A stretch of 64,000 bases of DNA, taken from contig NZ_CP032630.1 of the NCBI RefSeq assembly GCF_003627075.1, positions 2,294,001-2,358,000 of the forward strand, written 5' to 3'. The stretch's first letter is position 1, and each line of letters starts with the position of its first letter. Position numbers and translations under genes: made by a program. Under the pieces are notes generated by a model. That model worked only from the letters and a program-made list of their open reading frames with translations. It was not told the DNA's origin and searched no databases. The DNA is from Protaetiibacter intestinalis (GTDB taxonomy: Bacteria; Actinomycetota; Actinomycetes; Actinomycetales; Microbacteriaceae). This document shows positions 18,225 to 26,058 of the stretch, one piece after another.

Positions 18225-18300
18225 TGTCAAACGCTGCAGCGCTTCCCCTCGCGCTGCGGTGATGTCTGCCGCGCGGAGACAGGCGCTGCAGCGTTTGACA
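18225..18300 (+). repeat. Intergenic hairpin, TCAAACGCTGCAGCG family (copy A)
   Basis: A 76-base element with perfect 18-base inverted ends (TGTCAAACGCTGCAGCGC and its complement) and a smaller inner palindrome (CGCGCTGCGG / TGCCGCGCG). It sits between ftsX and smpB, directly after the ftsX stop. Related copies are at 31031, 52911 and, split open, at 44441-45690. Confidence 0.9.
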
Positions 18301-18351
18301 TAGACTGAACGGCTGCCGCGCGCACGGCACGAGAGTCGAAGGAGGTGCGCC

Positions 18352-18828
18352 ATGCCCCGTGAGAAGGGTGAGAAGGTCGTCGCGACCAACCGCAAGGCGC
18401 GCCACGACTACACGATCGAGGACACCTATGAGGCCGGGATCGTGCTCTCGGGCACCGAGGTGAAGTCGCTGCGCGAGGGCAAGGCGTCGCTCGTCGACGG
18501 CTACGCCTTCATCGACGGCGGCGAGCTGTGGCTGGATGCCGTGCACATCCCCGAGTGGGGCTCCGGCTCGTGGACGAACCACGCCACGCGTCGCAAGCGC
18601 AAGCTCCTGCTGCACAAGGAGCAGATCGTCAAGATCAGCCACCGCACGAAGGAGGGCGGCTACACGCTCGTGCCGCTCTCGATCTACTTCAAGGACGGCC
18701 GCGCGAAGGTCGAGCTGGCGATCGCGAAGGGCAAGCGCGAGTACGACAAGCGCCAGGCCCTGCGCGAGCGGCAGGACAAGCGCGAGGCCGACCGCGCGAT
18801 GGCGAGCCGCCGCCACCTGGGGGAGTAG
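18352..18828 (+). CDS. smpB: SsrA-binding protein SmpB
   Basis: This 158-residue protein binds tmRNA and takes it to stalled ribosomes for trans-translation. It has the SmpB OB-fold ([34 protein letters not shown]) and the basic C-terminal tail ([17 protein letters not shown]) that folds in the mRNA channel. A strong AAGGAGG Shine-Dalgarno precedes the ATG, and TAGACT at 18301-18306 is a likely -10 box. The tmRNA gene lies about 800 bases downstream. Confidence 0.95.
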   Translation: MPREKGEKVVATNRKARHDYTIEDTYEAGIVLSGTEVKSLREGKASLVDGYAFIDGGELWLDAVHIPEWGSGSWTNHATRRKRKLLLHKEQIVKISHRTKEGGYTLVPLSIYFKDGRAKVELAIAKGKREYDKRQALRERQDKREADRAMASRRHLGE

Positions 18829-18832
18829 ACGC

Positions 18833-19504
18833 TCAGTCTGCCTCGAAGCGCGCGTCGACGGATGCCGACACCTCGATGTCCTCGGGGGTGAAGTCGAGGG
18901 ATGCGCCTCCCGGCGGGGGAGCGGCGAACGCGGCCGCCCGCATCATCGTCGGGGCGGGGGCGCCCGGGTCGCCCGTCACCCCCAGCATCCCGGGGTCGGC
19001 GATCGCGGTCGCCGTCACCTGGGCGAGCCCGATCGCCTGCGCGAAGACGCGCGCCTTGTCGGCGGCGTCCGTGACGGCGCGCGAGCGCACCTCGGTCGTC
19101 ACGGAGGTGCGCTTGGCCTCCGTGAGCCCCCACTCGATGCCGCTCACCTGCACACCGGGCACCGTGGCGGCCTCGGTGAGCCAGTCGGCGAGGGCGTCGA
19201 AGTCCTTGAACTTCACGGTGATCGAGATCGCCGCGTGGTGCACGGGCGCCAGCTGCTTGCCCTCGTTGTTCCAGGGACGCTGCGCCCACACCCGGATGCG
19301 GTCGCTCGCCCACCAGGTGACGGGTCCGGCATCCGGATCGTGCAGACGCTTGACGGAGTCGGTGACGGTCTGCACCGCGGCGGTCGCCGAGGCGAGCACG
19401 CCCTCGCGCTTCGCACCGTCGAAGGCGACGGCGAGACGGACGGTGGCGCGCTCGGCGGGATACCAGGCGGTGAAGTGGCCCTGAACGGTGATGACGGTGC
19501 CCAT
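18833..19504 (-). CDS. SIMPL-domain (DUF541) protein
   Basis: This 223-residue protein matches the SIMPL/DUF541 pattern: an N-terminal ITVQGHFTAWYPAERATVRLAV strand pair and the C-terminal DAADKARVFAQAIGL segment with ITPEDIEVSASVDARFE at the end. SIMPL proteins have been linked to stress or signalling complexes, but no enzymatic role is established; here no signal peptide is visible, so it is probably cytoplasmic. The ATG at 19504 is chosen because upstream codons run into the tmRNA promoter. It is convergent with smpB, 4 bases away. Confidence 0.78.
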   Translation of the reverse strand: MGTVITVQGHFTAWYPAERATVRLAVAFDGAKREGVLASATAAVQTVTDSVKRLHDPDAGPVTWWASDRIRVWAQRPWNNEGKQLAPVHHAAISITVKFKDFDALADWLTEAATVPGVQVSGIEWGLTEAKRTSVTTEVRSRAVTDAADKARVFAQAIGLAQVTATAIADPGMLGVTGDPGAPAPTMMRAAAFAAPPPGGASLDFTPEDIEVSASVDARFEAD

Positions 19505-19537
19505 CGCCTCATCCTGCCAGGCGGCGCCCTCCTCGGC

Positions 19538-19543
19538 TATGAT
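19538..19543 (+). promoter_or_regulatory. -10 box of ssrA
   Basis: TATGAT is the best -10 match upstream of the tmRNA; it would give a precursor with an 80-90-base 5' leader. No convincing -35 box was seen. Confidence 0.4.
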
Positions 19544-19582
19544 GAAGGGCTGCGCCGGAGACGGCGCGGATTCACAACTCCA

Positions 19583-20023
19583 CAGCGCGTGATGACGGCC
19601 CACCTCGAACGGGAGAGATCCCGAGGTGACCATGGGGATGATCGGTTTCGACATCGCCTGCGAAACTGCGAGAAGCGGGCCGAGGATGCGGGGTTATCTC
19701 GTTAACGCCCTCCGCAATCCATAGGTGCCAACGTTAAGCGCACCGACCTCGCTCTCGCTGCCTAAGCGGAGTAGATAGGTCCGTCAGACCGGACTCGCCC
19801 TCGATCCGGACCCTGGCGTCATCTAGAGGGCTTGCTGTGCGGCTGAGTTCCAGGGTCGCGCGGGACTTTCACTGGGGCTGGGCTCGTCGACCTAGGTGTT
19901 CGTGACGAAGGTCGGAGCCGAGTAGAACGTTTTCACGGACTGCGCCCGGAGAAGGCGCAGGCTCACAGCGATGGACGGGGGTTCAATTCCCCCCATCTCC
20001 ACCATCGGTCGTCATCACGCGCT
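19583..20023 (+). other. Inverted repeat enclosing the tmRNA
   Basis: An 18-base sequence at 19583-19600 (CAGCGCGTGATGACGGCC) is matched by its near-perfect reverse complement at 20006-20023, with one position G-T pairable in RNA. The arms lie outside both ends of mature tmRNA (3 bases beyond the CCA), so the precursor could fold into a long closing stem ahead of 5' and 3' trimming. Confidence 0.75.
19634..20003 (+). ncRNA. ssrA: Transfer-messenger RNA (tmRNA)
   Basis: The 370-base RNA begins GGGGATGATCGGTTTCGACA and ends in the matching acceptor strand and encoded CCA (GTTCAATTCCCCCCATCTCCACCA region, 19980-20003). The tag frame is at 19727-19765 and reads ANVKRTDLALAA followed by TAA, with the typical LAA degradation end. 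It works with SmpB to rescue stalled ribosomes and mark the unfinished protein for proteolysis. Confidence 0.96.
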
Positions 20024-20042
20024 GCGGGGATCTCGTGAGCCA

Positions 20043-21773
20043 CTACTCCACGAGCTTGCCCGCGGCCGAGACCTCGTGCATCCGTTCGGCGATCTCGGCG
20101 GGGATGGCGGCGATCGGCTCGCGCTCGACCGTGCCGTCGGCCGACCACACGAGGTTCACCTGCAGTGCCGGGTCGAGCTCGGGGAAGTCGGAGCGGTTGT
20201 GGCAGCCGCGGGTCTCGCGCCGCTCGAGCGCGGACTGCAGGGTGGCGCGGGCGGCGAGGGCGGAGGCCTTGAGGTCGAAGGCGTGGGCGAGGTCCTGGAA
20301 GCCGGCGATGTCGGGGTGCACGCCGACGTCGCGCATCCGCTCCTCGATCGCGTCGAGCTCGGCGAGGCCCGCGGTGAGTCCCGCCTCGTCGCGCACGACG
20401 CCGGCGTGCTCGGTCATGGTGTTGCGGACGCCGCGCTGCAGCGCCCGCACGTTCTCCGGCCCGTCGGCGGCGAGCAGGCCGTCGACCTCGGCGCGGGCGA
20501 AGGCCTCGGCGTCCGCCGAGCGGCGCTGGGCGTCGAGGCCGGATGCGTACGCTGCGGCGGCCTGCGCCGTGATGCGCCCGTAGACGAGCAGCTCGATGAG
20601 CGAGTTGCCGCCCAGTCGGTTGGCGCCGTGCAGCCCGGATGCCGCCTCGCCGATCGCGTAGAGGCCCTCGACATCCGTCGAGTGGTCTTCGGGCCGCACC
20701 CATACGCCGCCCATCGAGTAGTGCGCGGTCGGCGCGATCTCGATCGGGTCGGTCGTGATGTCGAGCATCTGCAGTTCGAGCATCGTCTGGTAGACGCGGG
20801 GGAGCTTCCGCATGATGGTCTCGCGCGGCAGGTGCGAGACGTCGAGCCACACCCCGCCCTTCGCGGTACCGCGGCCCTCCTTGATCTCGGTGTAGGCGGC
20901 GAGCGCCACGCGGTCGCGCGTGGAGAGCTCCATGCGCTCGGCGTCGTAGCGGCCCATGAACCGCTCGCCGAGCGCGTTCCGCAGGATCCCGCCCTCGCCG
21001 CGCGCGGCCTCGGAGATGAGGGTTCCCGCGGCGTTCTCGGGCTCGAGGATCCCGGAGGGATGGAACTGCACGAGCTCGGCGTCGCGGAGGCGCCCACCCG
21101 CCTCCACGGCGAGCCGGAAGGAGTCGCCCGTGTTCTCGTCGCGGCGCGAGGAGGTGCGGCGCCAGATGCGGTTGTGGCCGCCCGCGGCCAGGATCACGGC
21201 ATCCGCGTGCACGAGGAAGCGCGTGCCGTCGCCCACGTCGAAGCCGTAGGCGCCGAACACCGCCCCGTCGCGTGTCAGGAGGCGCGTGATGTAGACGGAG
21301 TCGAGCACGGGGATGTGCAACTGCGCCGCCCGGTTCACGAGCGTGCGCTGGATCTCCAGCCCCGTGTAGTCGCCCGCGAACGCGGTGCGGCGGAAGGTGT
21401 GCGCGCCGAAGAAGCGCTGCGAGATGCGACCGTCCTCCTCGCGGGCGAACGGCATCCCGTAGCGCTCGAGGTCCTCGATGCCGCGGGCCGCCTCGCGCGT
21501 GACGATCTCGACGGTGCGCGGGTCGGCGAGCAGGTAGCTCTCGGTGAGGGTGTCGGCCGCGTGCTGCTGCCACGAGTCGTCGGGGTCCATGGTGCCGAGC
21601 GCCGCGTTGATGCCGCCGGCGGCGAGCGAGGTGTGGGCGTCGGCCTGGGGGCGCTTGCCGACGACGAGCACGTCGACGCCCGCCTCGGCGAGTTCGATGG
21701 CGGCGCGGAGGCCCGAGCCCCCGGTGCCGATCACGAGCACGGTGGCGGACAGGCGGCGTTCGGTGGGGGACAC
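20043..21773 (-). CDS. Fumarate reductase/succinate dehydrogenase-type flavoprotein
   Basis: This 576-residue protein matches the SdhA/FrdA/NadB family: FAD dinucleotide fold GTGGSGLRAA near residues 16-25, a HTSLAAGGINAALG segment with the His used for covalent FAD in SdhA, catalytic-region motifs QFHPSGI and STRDRVA, TAHYSMGGV, and HGANRLGGNSL. It has no adjacent iron-sulfur or membrane-anchor subunit. Instead it follows a SIP-domain gene by 17 bases behind a DtxR-like box, so it is probably made under iron limitation. A soluble fumarate reductase or a flavin-based ferric reductase partner are both possible. The GTG start follows AAAGGA. Confidence 0.85.
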   Translation of the reverse strand: MSPTERRLSATVLVIGTGGSGLRAAIELAEAGVDVLVVGKRPQADAHTSLAAGGINAALGTMDPDDSWQQHAADTLTESYLLADPRTVEIVTREAARGIEDLERYGMPFAREEDGRISQRFFGAHTFRRTAFAGDYTGLEIQRTLVNRAAQLHIPVLDSVYITRLLTRDGAVFGAYGFDVGDGTRFLVHADAVILAAGGHNRIWRRTSSRRDENTGDSFRLAVEAGGRLRDAELVQFHPSGILEPENAAGTLISEAARGEGGILRNALGERFMGRYDAERMELSTRDRVALAAYTEIKEGRGTAKGGVWLDVSHLPRETIMRKLPRVYQTMLELQMLDITTDPIEIAPTAHYSMGGVWVRPEDHSTDVEGLYAIGEAASGLHGANRLGGNSLIELLVYGRITAQAAAAYASGLDAQRRSADAEAFARAEVDGLLAADGPENVRALQRGVRNTMTEHAGVVRDEAGLTAGLAELDAIEERMRDVGVHPDIAGFQDLAHAFDLKASALAARATLQSALERRETRGCHNRSDFPELDPALQVNLVWSADGTVEREPIAAIPAEIAERMHEVSAAGKLVE

Positions 21774-21790
21774 GGGGTTCCTTTGCGGTC

Positions 21791-22192
21791 TCAGTAGTGC
21801 GGGTGGTGCAGGTGGGCGTCGCCGAGGCGGTCGGCGAGGCGGCGGTAGAGCTCGCTCACGGGGGCGCTCGTCGAGCAGCCGATCCACATGATGTAGGGAT
21901 GCGGGCGCGTGTCGGAGTCCTCCGGCATCCATTCGGAGACCCAGGCGGCGGCGGCCCGCGCGGCGAGTTCGCCGCGCGGTGCGATGGCGCCGCTCGCGGA
22001 GGCCTGACGGTCGCGGCACAGCCAGGTCACCGAGACGCGGTCGGGGGCGGGCAGGCGACGCATCTGGATGGCGGACGCCACCTCGAGGTACACCTGGCCG
22101 AAGGAGCCGACCGGGAGACGGGTGAGCATCCCACTGATGGCGGGGATGTCCCTGCTGTCGCCGACGAGGAGGAAGTGGGGCTCGTCGATCAC
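21791..22192 (-). CDS. Siderophore-interacting protein, C-terminal (SIP) domain only
   Basis: This 133-residue protein corresponds to the NAD(P)H-binding half of siderophore-interacting ferric reductases: it starts with FLLVGDSRDIPAISGML, contains WLCRDRQ, and ends with a PYIMWIGCSTS strand-loop. The usual N-terminal FAD domain of about 120 residues is absent. The GTG start is two bases from a DtxR box and 7 bases after a -10 box inside it, so the mRNA should be leaderless and iron-repressed. The next gene supplies a separate FAD protein, which might compensate; that is inference. Confidence 0.75.
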   Translation of the reverse strand: MIDEPHFLLVGDSRDIPAISGMLTRLPVGSFGQVYLEVASAIQMRRLPAPDRVSVTWLCRDRQASASGAIAPRGELAARAAAAWVSEWMPEDSDTRPHPYIMWIGCSTSAPVSELYRRLADRLGDAHLHHPHY

Positions 22193-22211
22193 ATAGGTAA
22201 GGCTAACCTAA
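22193..22211 (-). promoter_or_regulatory. DtxR/IdeR iron box over a leaderless promoter
   Basis: The minus strand reads TTAGGTTAGCCTTACCTAT, a near-perfect match to the 19-base DtxR consensus TTAGGTTAGSCTAACCTAA. Its inner TAGCCT (22200-22205) lies 7 bases before the GTG and fits the local -10 pattern, so iron-loaded repressor would cover the promoter core. Confidence 0.85.
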
Positions 22212-22231
22212 GCAGCGCGACGCGTCGAGCC

Positions 22232-23632
22232 TCACCCGTAGTCGGGCGCCGCCCCCAAGCCGAAGTAGTCCTCGAGGGTCGTGATGCCGCGCTCGTGCAT
22301 GTCGGCGGCCACCGTCTCGCCGACGTACCGGTAGTGCCAGGGCTCGAAGCGGTAGCCGACGGTCGGCTGCCAGCCGTCGCCGTAGCGCAGGATGAAGCCG
22401 TACTTCCACGCGTTCTCGGCGAGCCAGCGCCCGCCCGCGGTGTCACGGAAGCACACGTTGAGGTTGCAGCCGGCGCCGTCGTCGAAGTCGGCCGCGAGAC
22501 CGGTCTGGTGCTCGGAGAACCCGGGACGCGCCGAGTGCTCGTCCGCTCCGGCCACGCCCTCGCGGGCGACGAAGCCGTTGTAGATGGTCTGCTGGCGGCT
22601 GTAGCTGCGGTAGCCGCTCGACATGCGCAGCTGGATGCCGACCGCGGCCATGTCGGCCGCCATCCGCTCGGCGGCGCTCGCCGCGACCGCGCGGAGGGGC
22701 AGGGCGTTGCCGACCCCCGCGGGTCGGCGCAGGTCGTTCGGGGCGTAGTTCGCGGGCAGGGCGCGCCGCTTGTTGACGACCACGGTGAGCGAGGTGGGGT
22801 CGTCGACGCCCGTGCCGATGTGCCCGCTCGCAGGGGTGCGGGCCGCGTCGGACGAGGTCACGACCGCATCCACCGCCGCGCGGTAGGCGGCGAGCGCCGC
22901 CGCGAGGGCGTCGGGTGCGGATGCCGTGAGCGCGTCGCCCGCGGCCTCGAGCGCCGCCTTCGCGTCGTCGGCCGCATCCGCGCGTTCGCCGAGCAGGGCG
23001 TCGCCCTCCTCGACGGTCGCCTCGGCGAACACGGTGAACGCCGCGGTGAGCGTGTCGGCGTCCGCGGTCGCCTGCGTGGCGGCGGAGCGCTCGGCCTCGG
23101 CGCGTCCGTCGAGGCGGTCGGCGTAGTCGTGTTGCGCCGTCGCATAGGCCCGCAGCTGCGCGGTGTCGGCCTCGTCGAGGGGGAGGGAGCCGGCCGGCTC
23201 GACCGGCGAGGCATCCACCTCGGGCACCGCGATCGCCGCGCGCGCGGCGGCGAGCTGCTCGGTCGCGGCGGGGTCGATGCCCGTCCCGGTGATCGCGGTG
23301 ACCGCATCCGCGTGGCCGAGCAGCGCCTCGAGCTTCTCGACGGCGTCGATGCGCTGCTGCTGGGCGAGGTTCAGCCCGGCCGAGGCGGCTCTCGCGTCGG
23401 CGCGGGCGGTGGCGAGCTCCGCGAGGGCGTCCTGCCGGGCGAGGTGGGCGCTCACGAGCAGCGCCGCCACGATCCCGGCCGCCACGAGCACCGCGGCGAC
23501 ACCCGCGACGAGCAGCACGGTACGGCGGCGGGGGCGCCGTGCGCGTGCGCGCCGAGGGCGCGACGCGGGCGCGTCGACGGCCGCGTCGGGCGTCGGCTCG
23601 GGTGCCAGGGGGCGGATGTCGGGTGCGGTCAT
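22232..23632 (-). CDS. D-alanyl-D-alanine carboxypeptidase, M15/VanY family
   Basis: This 466-residue protein has a cytoplasmic basic tail, one transmembrane anchor (residues about 40-63), a long Ala-rich predicted coiled-coil stalk (about 65-270) and a C-terminal M15 peptidase domain. The zinc motif SEHQTGLAADF (His and Asp ligands) and the catalytic/metal EPWHYRYV segment are both present. It should trim the terminal D-Ala of peptidoglycan stem peptides outside the membrane. It is transcribed toward the SIP-domain gene; its stop lies 21 bases from the DtxR box. Confidence 0.88.
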   Translation of the reverse strand: MTAPDIRPLAPEPTPDAAVDAPASRPRRARARRPRRRTVLLVAGVAAVLVAAGIVAALLVSAHLARQDALAELATARADARAASAGLNLAQQQRIDAVEKLEALLGHADAVTAITGTGIDPAATEQLAAARAAIAVPEVDASPVEPAGSLPLDEADTAQLRAYATAQHDYADRLDGRAEAERSAATQATADADTLTAAFTVFAEATVEEGDALLGERADAADDAKAALEAAGDALTASAPDALAAALAAYRAAVDAVVTSSDAARTPASGHIGTGVDDPTSLTVVVNKRRALPANYAPNDLRRPAGVGNALPLRAVAASAAERMAADMAAVGIQLRMSSGYRSYSRQQTIYNGFVAREGVAGADEHSARPGFSEHQTGLAADFDDGAGCNLNVCFRDTAGGRWLAENAWKYGFILRYGDGWQPTVGYRFEPWHYRYVGETVAADMHERGITTLEDYFGLGAAPDYG

Positions 23633-23645
23633 GGCCGCATCGAGG

Positions 23646-25403
23646 CTACCGCTTGCGGAACAGTCCGTTGATCACGTCGCGTGCGATGCGCAGGCCGCCC
23701 GAGACGACCTCCTTCTGGATGCGGTCGGCCTGCTTCTTGCGCTCGCGCGCCTCGCGGGCCGCCTCCTGCTCGAGGCGCTTCTTCTCGCGCGCGGCCTCCT
23801 GCTCGGCCTTCTTCTGCGCGCGGGCGATCTCGGCGGCCGTCGCCCCGGATGCCGCGCCGGCGGCCGCATCCGTCGCGCCGGCCGCCTGGCCGGCCGCGGC
23901 GGCCCGCTCGGCGAGCACGGCGGCCGCGCCCTTCGTCTCGGCCCCCGCGTACTTCGCCGACAGCGGCGACGCGGCGACCGCGGCCTGCAGCGTCGCATCC
24001 GGGGTCGGATCCATCGACCCCTCGGGTGCGCGCAGCCGCGTCCAGGCGACGGGCGTCGGCGCCCCCTTCTCGTTCATGACGGTCACGATCGCCTCGCCGA
24101 TCGCGAGGGTCGTGAGCACCTCGCCGAGCTCGTAGGCCGAGTTCGGGTAGGTCGACACGGTCGACTTGAGGGCCTTCGCGTCGTCGGGCGTGTGGGCGCG
24201 CAGCTGGTGCTGCACGCGGCTGCCGAGCTGGGCGAGCACGTCGCCCGGCACGTCCTTCGGGGTCTGGGTCACGAAGAAGATGCCGACCCCGCGCGAGCGG
24301 ATGAGGCGCACGGTCTGGGTGACGATGCTCAGGAAGTCGTCGCTCGCATCCGCGAACAGCAGGTGCGCCTCGTCGAAGAAGAACACGAGCTTGGGCTTGT
24401 CGACGTCGCCCACCTCGGGCAGCGACGCGTACAGCTGCGTGAGCAGCCACATGAGGAACGTCGAGAACAGCTCGGGGCGACCGAGCTGGCTGCGCACCTC
24501 GAGCAGGCTGACGACGCCGCGCGTGACGCCGTCCGGCCCGAGCTCCGTGCGGAAGAAGTCGGCCGTGTCGATCTGCGGCAGGCCGAAGAACACATCCGCG
24601 CCCTGCTCGGCGAAGGCGACGAGCTCGCGCAGGATGACGCCCGCGGTCGCCTTCGAGAGCCCGCCGAGGTTCTCGAGCTCGGCCTTGCCCTCGGGGCTCG
24701 TGAGGTACTGCAGCACCGCGCGCAGGTCGTCGAGCGTCACGAGGGGCAGCTGCTGCTCCTTCGCGTAGTGGAACACGAGGCCGAGGCTCGACTCCTGGGT
24801 CTCGTTGAGGCCGAGCACCTTGCTGAGCATGACCGAGCCGAAGCCCTCGACGCTCGCGCGGATCGGCACGCCGATGCCGTCGCCGCCGAGCGCGTAGAGC
24901 GCGGTCGGCGAGGGGTGGGCGGTCCACTGCTGGCCGAGGCCGGCGGTGCGGGCGAGCAGCTTCTCGCTCGGCGTGCCGGGGGAGGCGATGCCCGAGAGGT
25001 CGCCCTTGATGTCGGCCGCGAACACGGGCACGCCCGCCGAGCTCAGCTGCTCGGCGAGCACCTGCAGGGTCTTCGTCTTGCCGGTTCCGGTGGCGCCCGC
25101 GACGAGCCCGTGGCGGTTGACCATCGACAGCGGGATGCGGATGGGCACGTCGGCGCGCGCGTCGCCGTTGACGAGCGCCCCCATCTCGAGCGCGGGTGCA
25201 TCGAAGGCGTAGCCCGCCCGGATCGCGTCGACGGCCGCCGCGTCGAGCGGCCCGCCCGGTGCGGATGCCGCGGGTGCCGGTTCCGCCGCGGGTGCCGGCG
25301 CGGCCTCGGCCGCCTTCGCCGCGGCCTCCGCCTGCGCGAGCGCGGCCTGCGCGTCTTCGAGAGCCTTCCGCGCGGCTGCGACCGCGTCGTCACCATCCGT
25401 CAT
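23646..25403 (-). CDS. HerA-like helicase/ATPase (DUF853, YjgR type)
   Basis: This 585-residue P-loop ATPase has Walker A GATGTGKTKT near residue 107, a Walker B-like FFFDEAHLLF near 335, and a long Lys/Glu/Ala C-terminal coiled region ending in GLRIARDVINGLFRKR. Family members are FtsK/HerA relatives of unclear role in DNA metabolism. Of two ATGs, that at 25403 is preferred because it lies 7 bases after a TAGGCT -10 box, whereas the one at 25409 lies only 1 base after it. The Ala-rich N-terminus (about 60 residues) is low complexity. It ends 13 bases before the VanY start. Confidence 0.85.
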   Translation of the reverse strand: MTDGDDAVAAARKALEDAQAALAQAEAAAKAAEAAPAPAAEPAPAASAPGGPLDAAAVDAIRAGYAFDAPALEMGALVNGDARADVPIRIPLSMVNRHGLVAGATGTGKTKTLQVLAEQLSSAGVPVFAADIKGDLSGIASPGTPSEKLLARTAGLGQQWTAHPSPTALYALGGDGIGVPIRASVEGFGSVMLSKVLGLNETQESSLGLVFHYAKEQQLPLVTLDDLRAVLQYLTSPEGKAELENLGGLSKATAGVILRELVAFAEQGADVFFGLPQIDTADFFRTELGPDGVTRGVVSLLEVRSQLGRPELFSTFLMWLLTQLYASLPEVGDVDKPKLVFFFDEAHLLFADASDDFLSIVTQTVRLIRSRGVGIFFVTQTPKDVPGDVLAQLGSRVQHQLRAHTPDDAKALKSTVSTYPNSAYELGEVLTTLAIGEAIVTVMNEKGAPTPVAWTRLRAPEGSMDPTPDATLQAAVAASPLSAKYAGAETKGAAAVLAERAAAAGQAAGATDAAAGAASGATAAEIARAQKKAEQEAAREKKRLEQEAAREARERKKQADRIQKEVVSGGLRIARDVINGLFRKR

Positions 25404-25410
25404 GCGCATG

Positions 25411-25416
25411 AGCCTA
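25411..25416 (-). promoter_or_regulatory. -10 box of the HerA-like gene, decides its start
   Basis: TAGGCT on the minus strand. The 7-base spacing to the ATG at 25403 fits the leaderless spacing seen elsewhere in this window. Confidence 0.45.
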
Positions 25417-25475
25417 GAACCCTCGCGCCTCCACGAGAACCTGGCGTGGCGGGAGCGGCGACCTCACGGCGAAGC

Positions 25476-25973
25476 TCAGGAGGAGGGCGCGTCGAAGAGG
25501 GAGGCGAAGCGCTGGTCGGGGTCGAGGGCGCGGTCGATCGTTCCGGCGATGTCGGTGAGCTGGGCGAGCTGCTCGCGGCTGAGGGAGTCGATGACGACGC
25601 GGCGCACGAGGTCGATGTGGCCGGAGGTCGCCCGCACGAGGGCACGGCGGCCCTCGTCGGTGAGGCCGACGTTGGTCGCGCGGCGGTCCTCGGCGCACGG
25701 GGTGCGCTCGACGAGGCCGCGGCGCTCGAGGCGCGTCACCACGTGCGAGAGGCGGGGGAGGGTCGCGTAGGTGCCGGCCGCGAGCTCGCTCATCCGGATG
25801 GGTCCGTCCTTCGAGAAGCGCAGCACCGAGAGCACGGCGAACTCGAAGTGGGTGAGGTCGGAGTCGCGCTGCAGCTGGGAGTCGAGTGCGCTCGGCAGCA
25901 GCTCGAGGAGCGCGACGAGCGAGATCCACGCCGCGGACTCCTCGGCGTCGAGGCGGGGCACGAGTCGGGTCAT
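25476..25973 (-). CDS. MarR-family transcriptional regulator
   Basis: This 165-residue winged-helix regulator has the MarR core: LTHFEFAVLSVLRFSKDGPIRMSELA and the wing ERTPCAEDRRATNVGLTDEGRRAL at about residues 95-118. It probably represses itself and the divergent oxidoreductase: two operator-like palindromes lie in the 85-base gap. The ATG is 6 bases after TAGGAT, so its mRNA is predicted leaderless. The effector is unknown. Confidence 0.88.
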   Translation of the reverse strand: MTRLVPRLDAEESAAWISLVALLELLPSALDSQLQRDSDLTHFEFAVLSVLRFSKDGPIRMSELAAGTYATLPRLSHVVTRLERRGLVERTPCAEDRRATNVGLTDEGRRALVRATSGHIDLVRRVVIDSLSREQLAQLTDIAGTIDRALDPDQRFASLFDAPSS

Positions 25974-25979
25974 GACGAC

Positions 25980-26038
25980 ATCCTACGGGAATGGTTGCAG
26001 AGACAACCATGTTGGGCATATCGTTGACGCAACAACCA
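25980..26038 (+). promoter_or_regulatory. Divergent MarR control region with two operators
   Basis: Operator 1 (25992-26009) is TGGTTG-CAGAGA-CAACCA, a perfect 6-base inverted repeat extended by one more pair. Operator 2 (26021-26038, minus strand) is TGGTTG-TTGCGT-CAACGA, the same pattern with one mismatch. Centres are 29 bases apart, close to three helical turns. The minus-strand -10 box TAGGAT of marR is at 25980-25985. Confidence 0.7.
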
Positions 26039-26058
26039 ATCGGAAGGAAGGTCGGGAC

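Noticed and set aside
20043-21773. L-aspartate oxidase (nadB) identity for the flavoprotein
   Set aside because: No nadA or nadC lies nearby, the segment has the SdhA-type His before TSLAAGG, and the context is iron control; kept as a family-level call.
20043-22019. Very long overlapping frames on the strand opposite or in other frames of real genes (for example 658-codon frame from 22019, 1315-codon frame opposite kgd)
   Set aside because: They are GC-rich shadow frames with Arg/Ala/Gly/Pro-rich translations and no domains; the real genes in these regions have clear motifs and starts.
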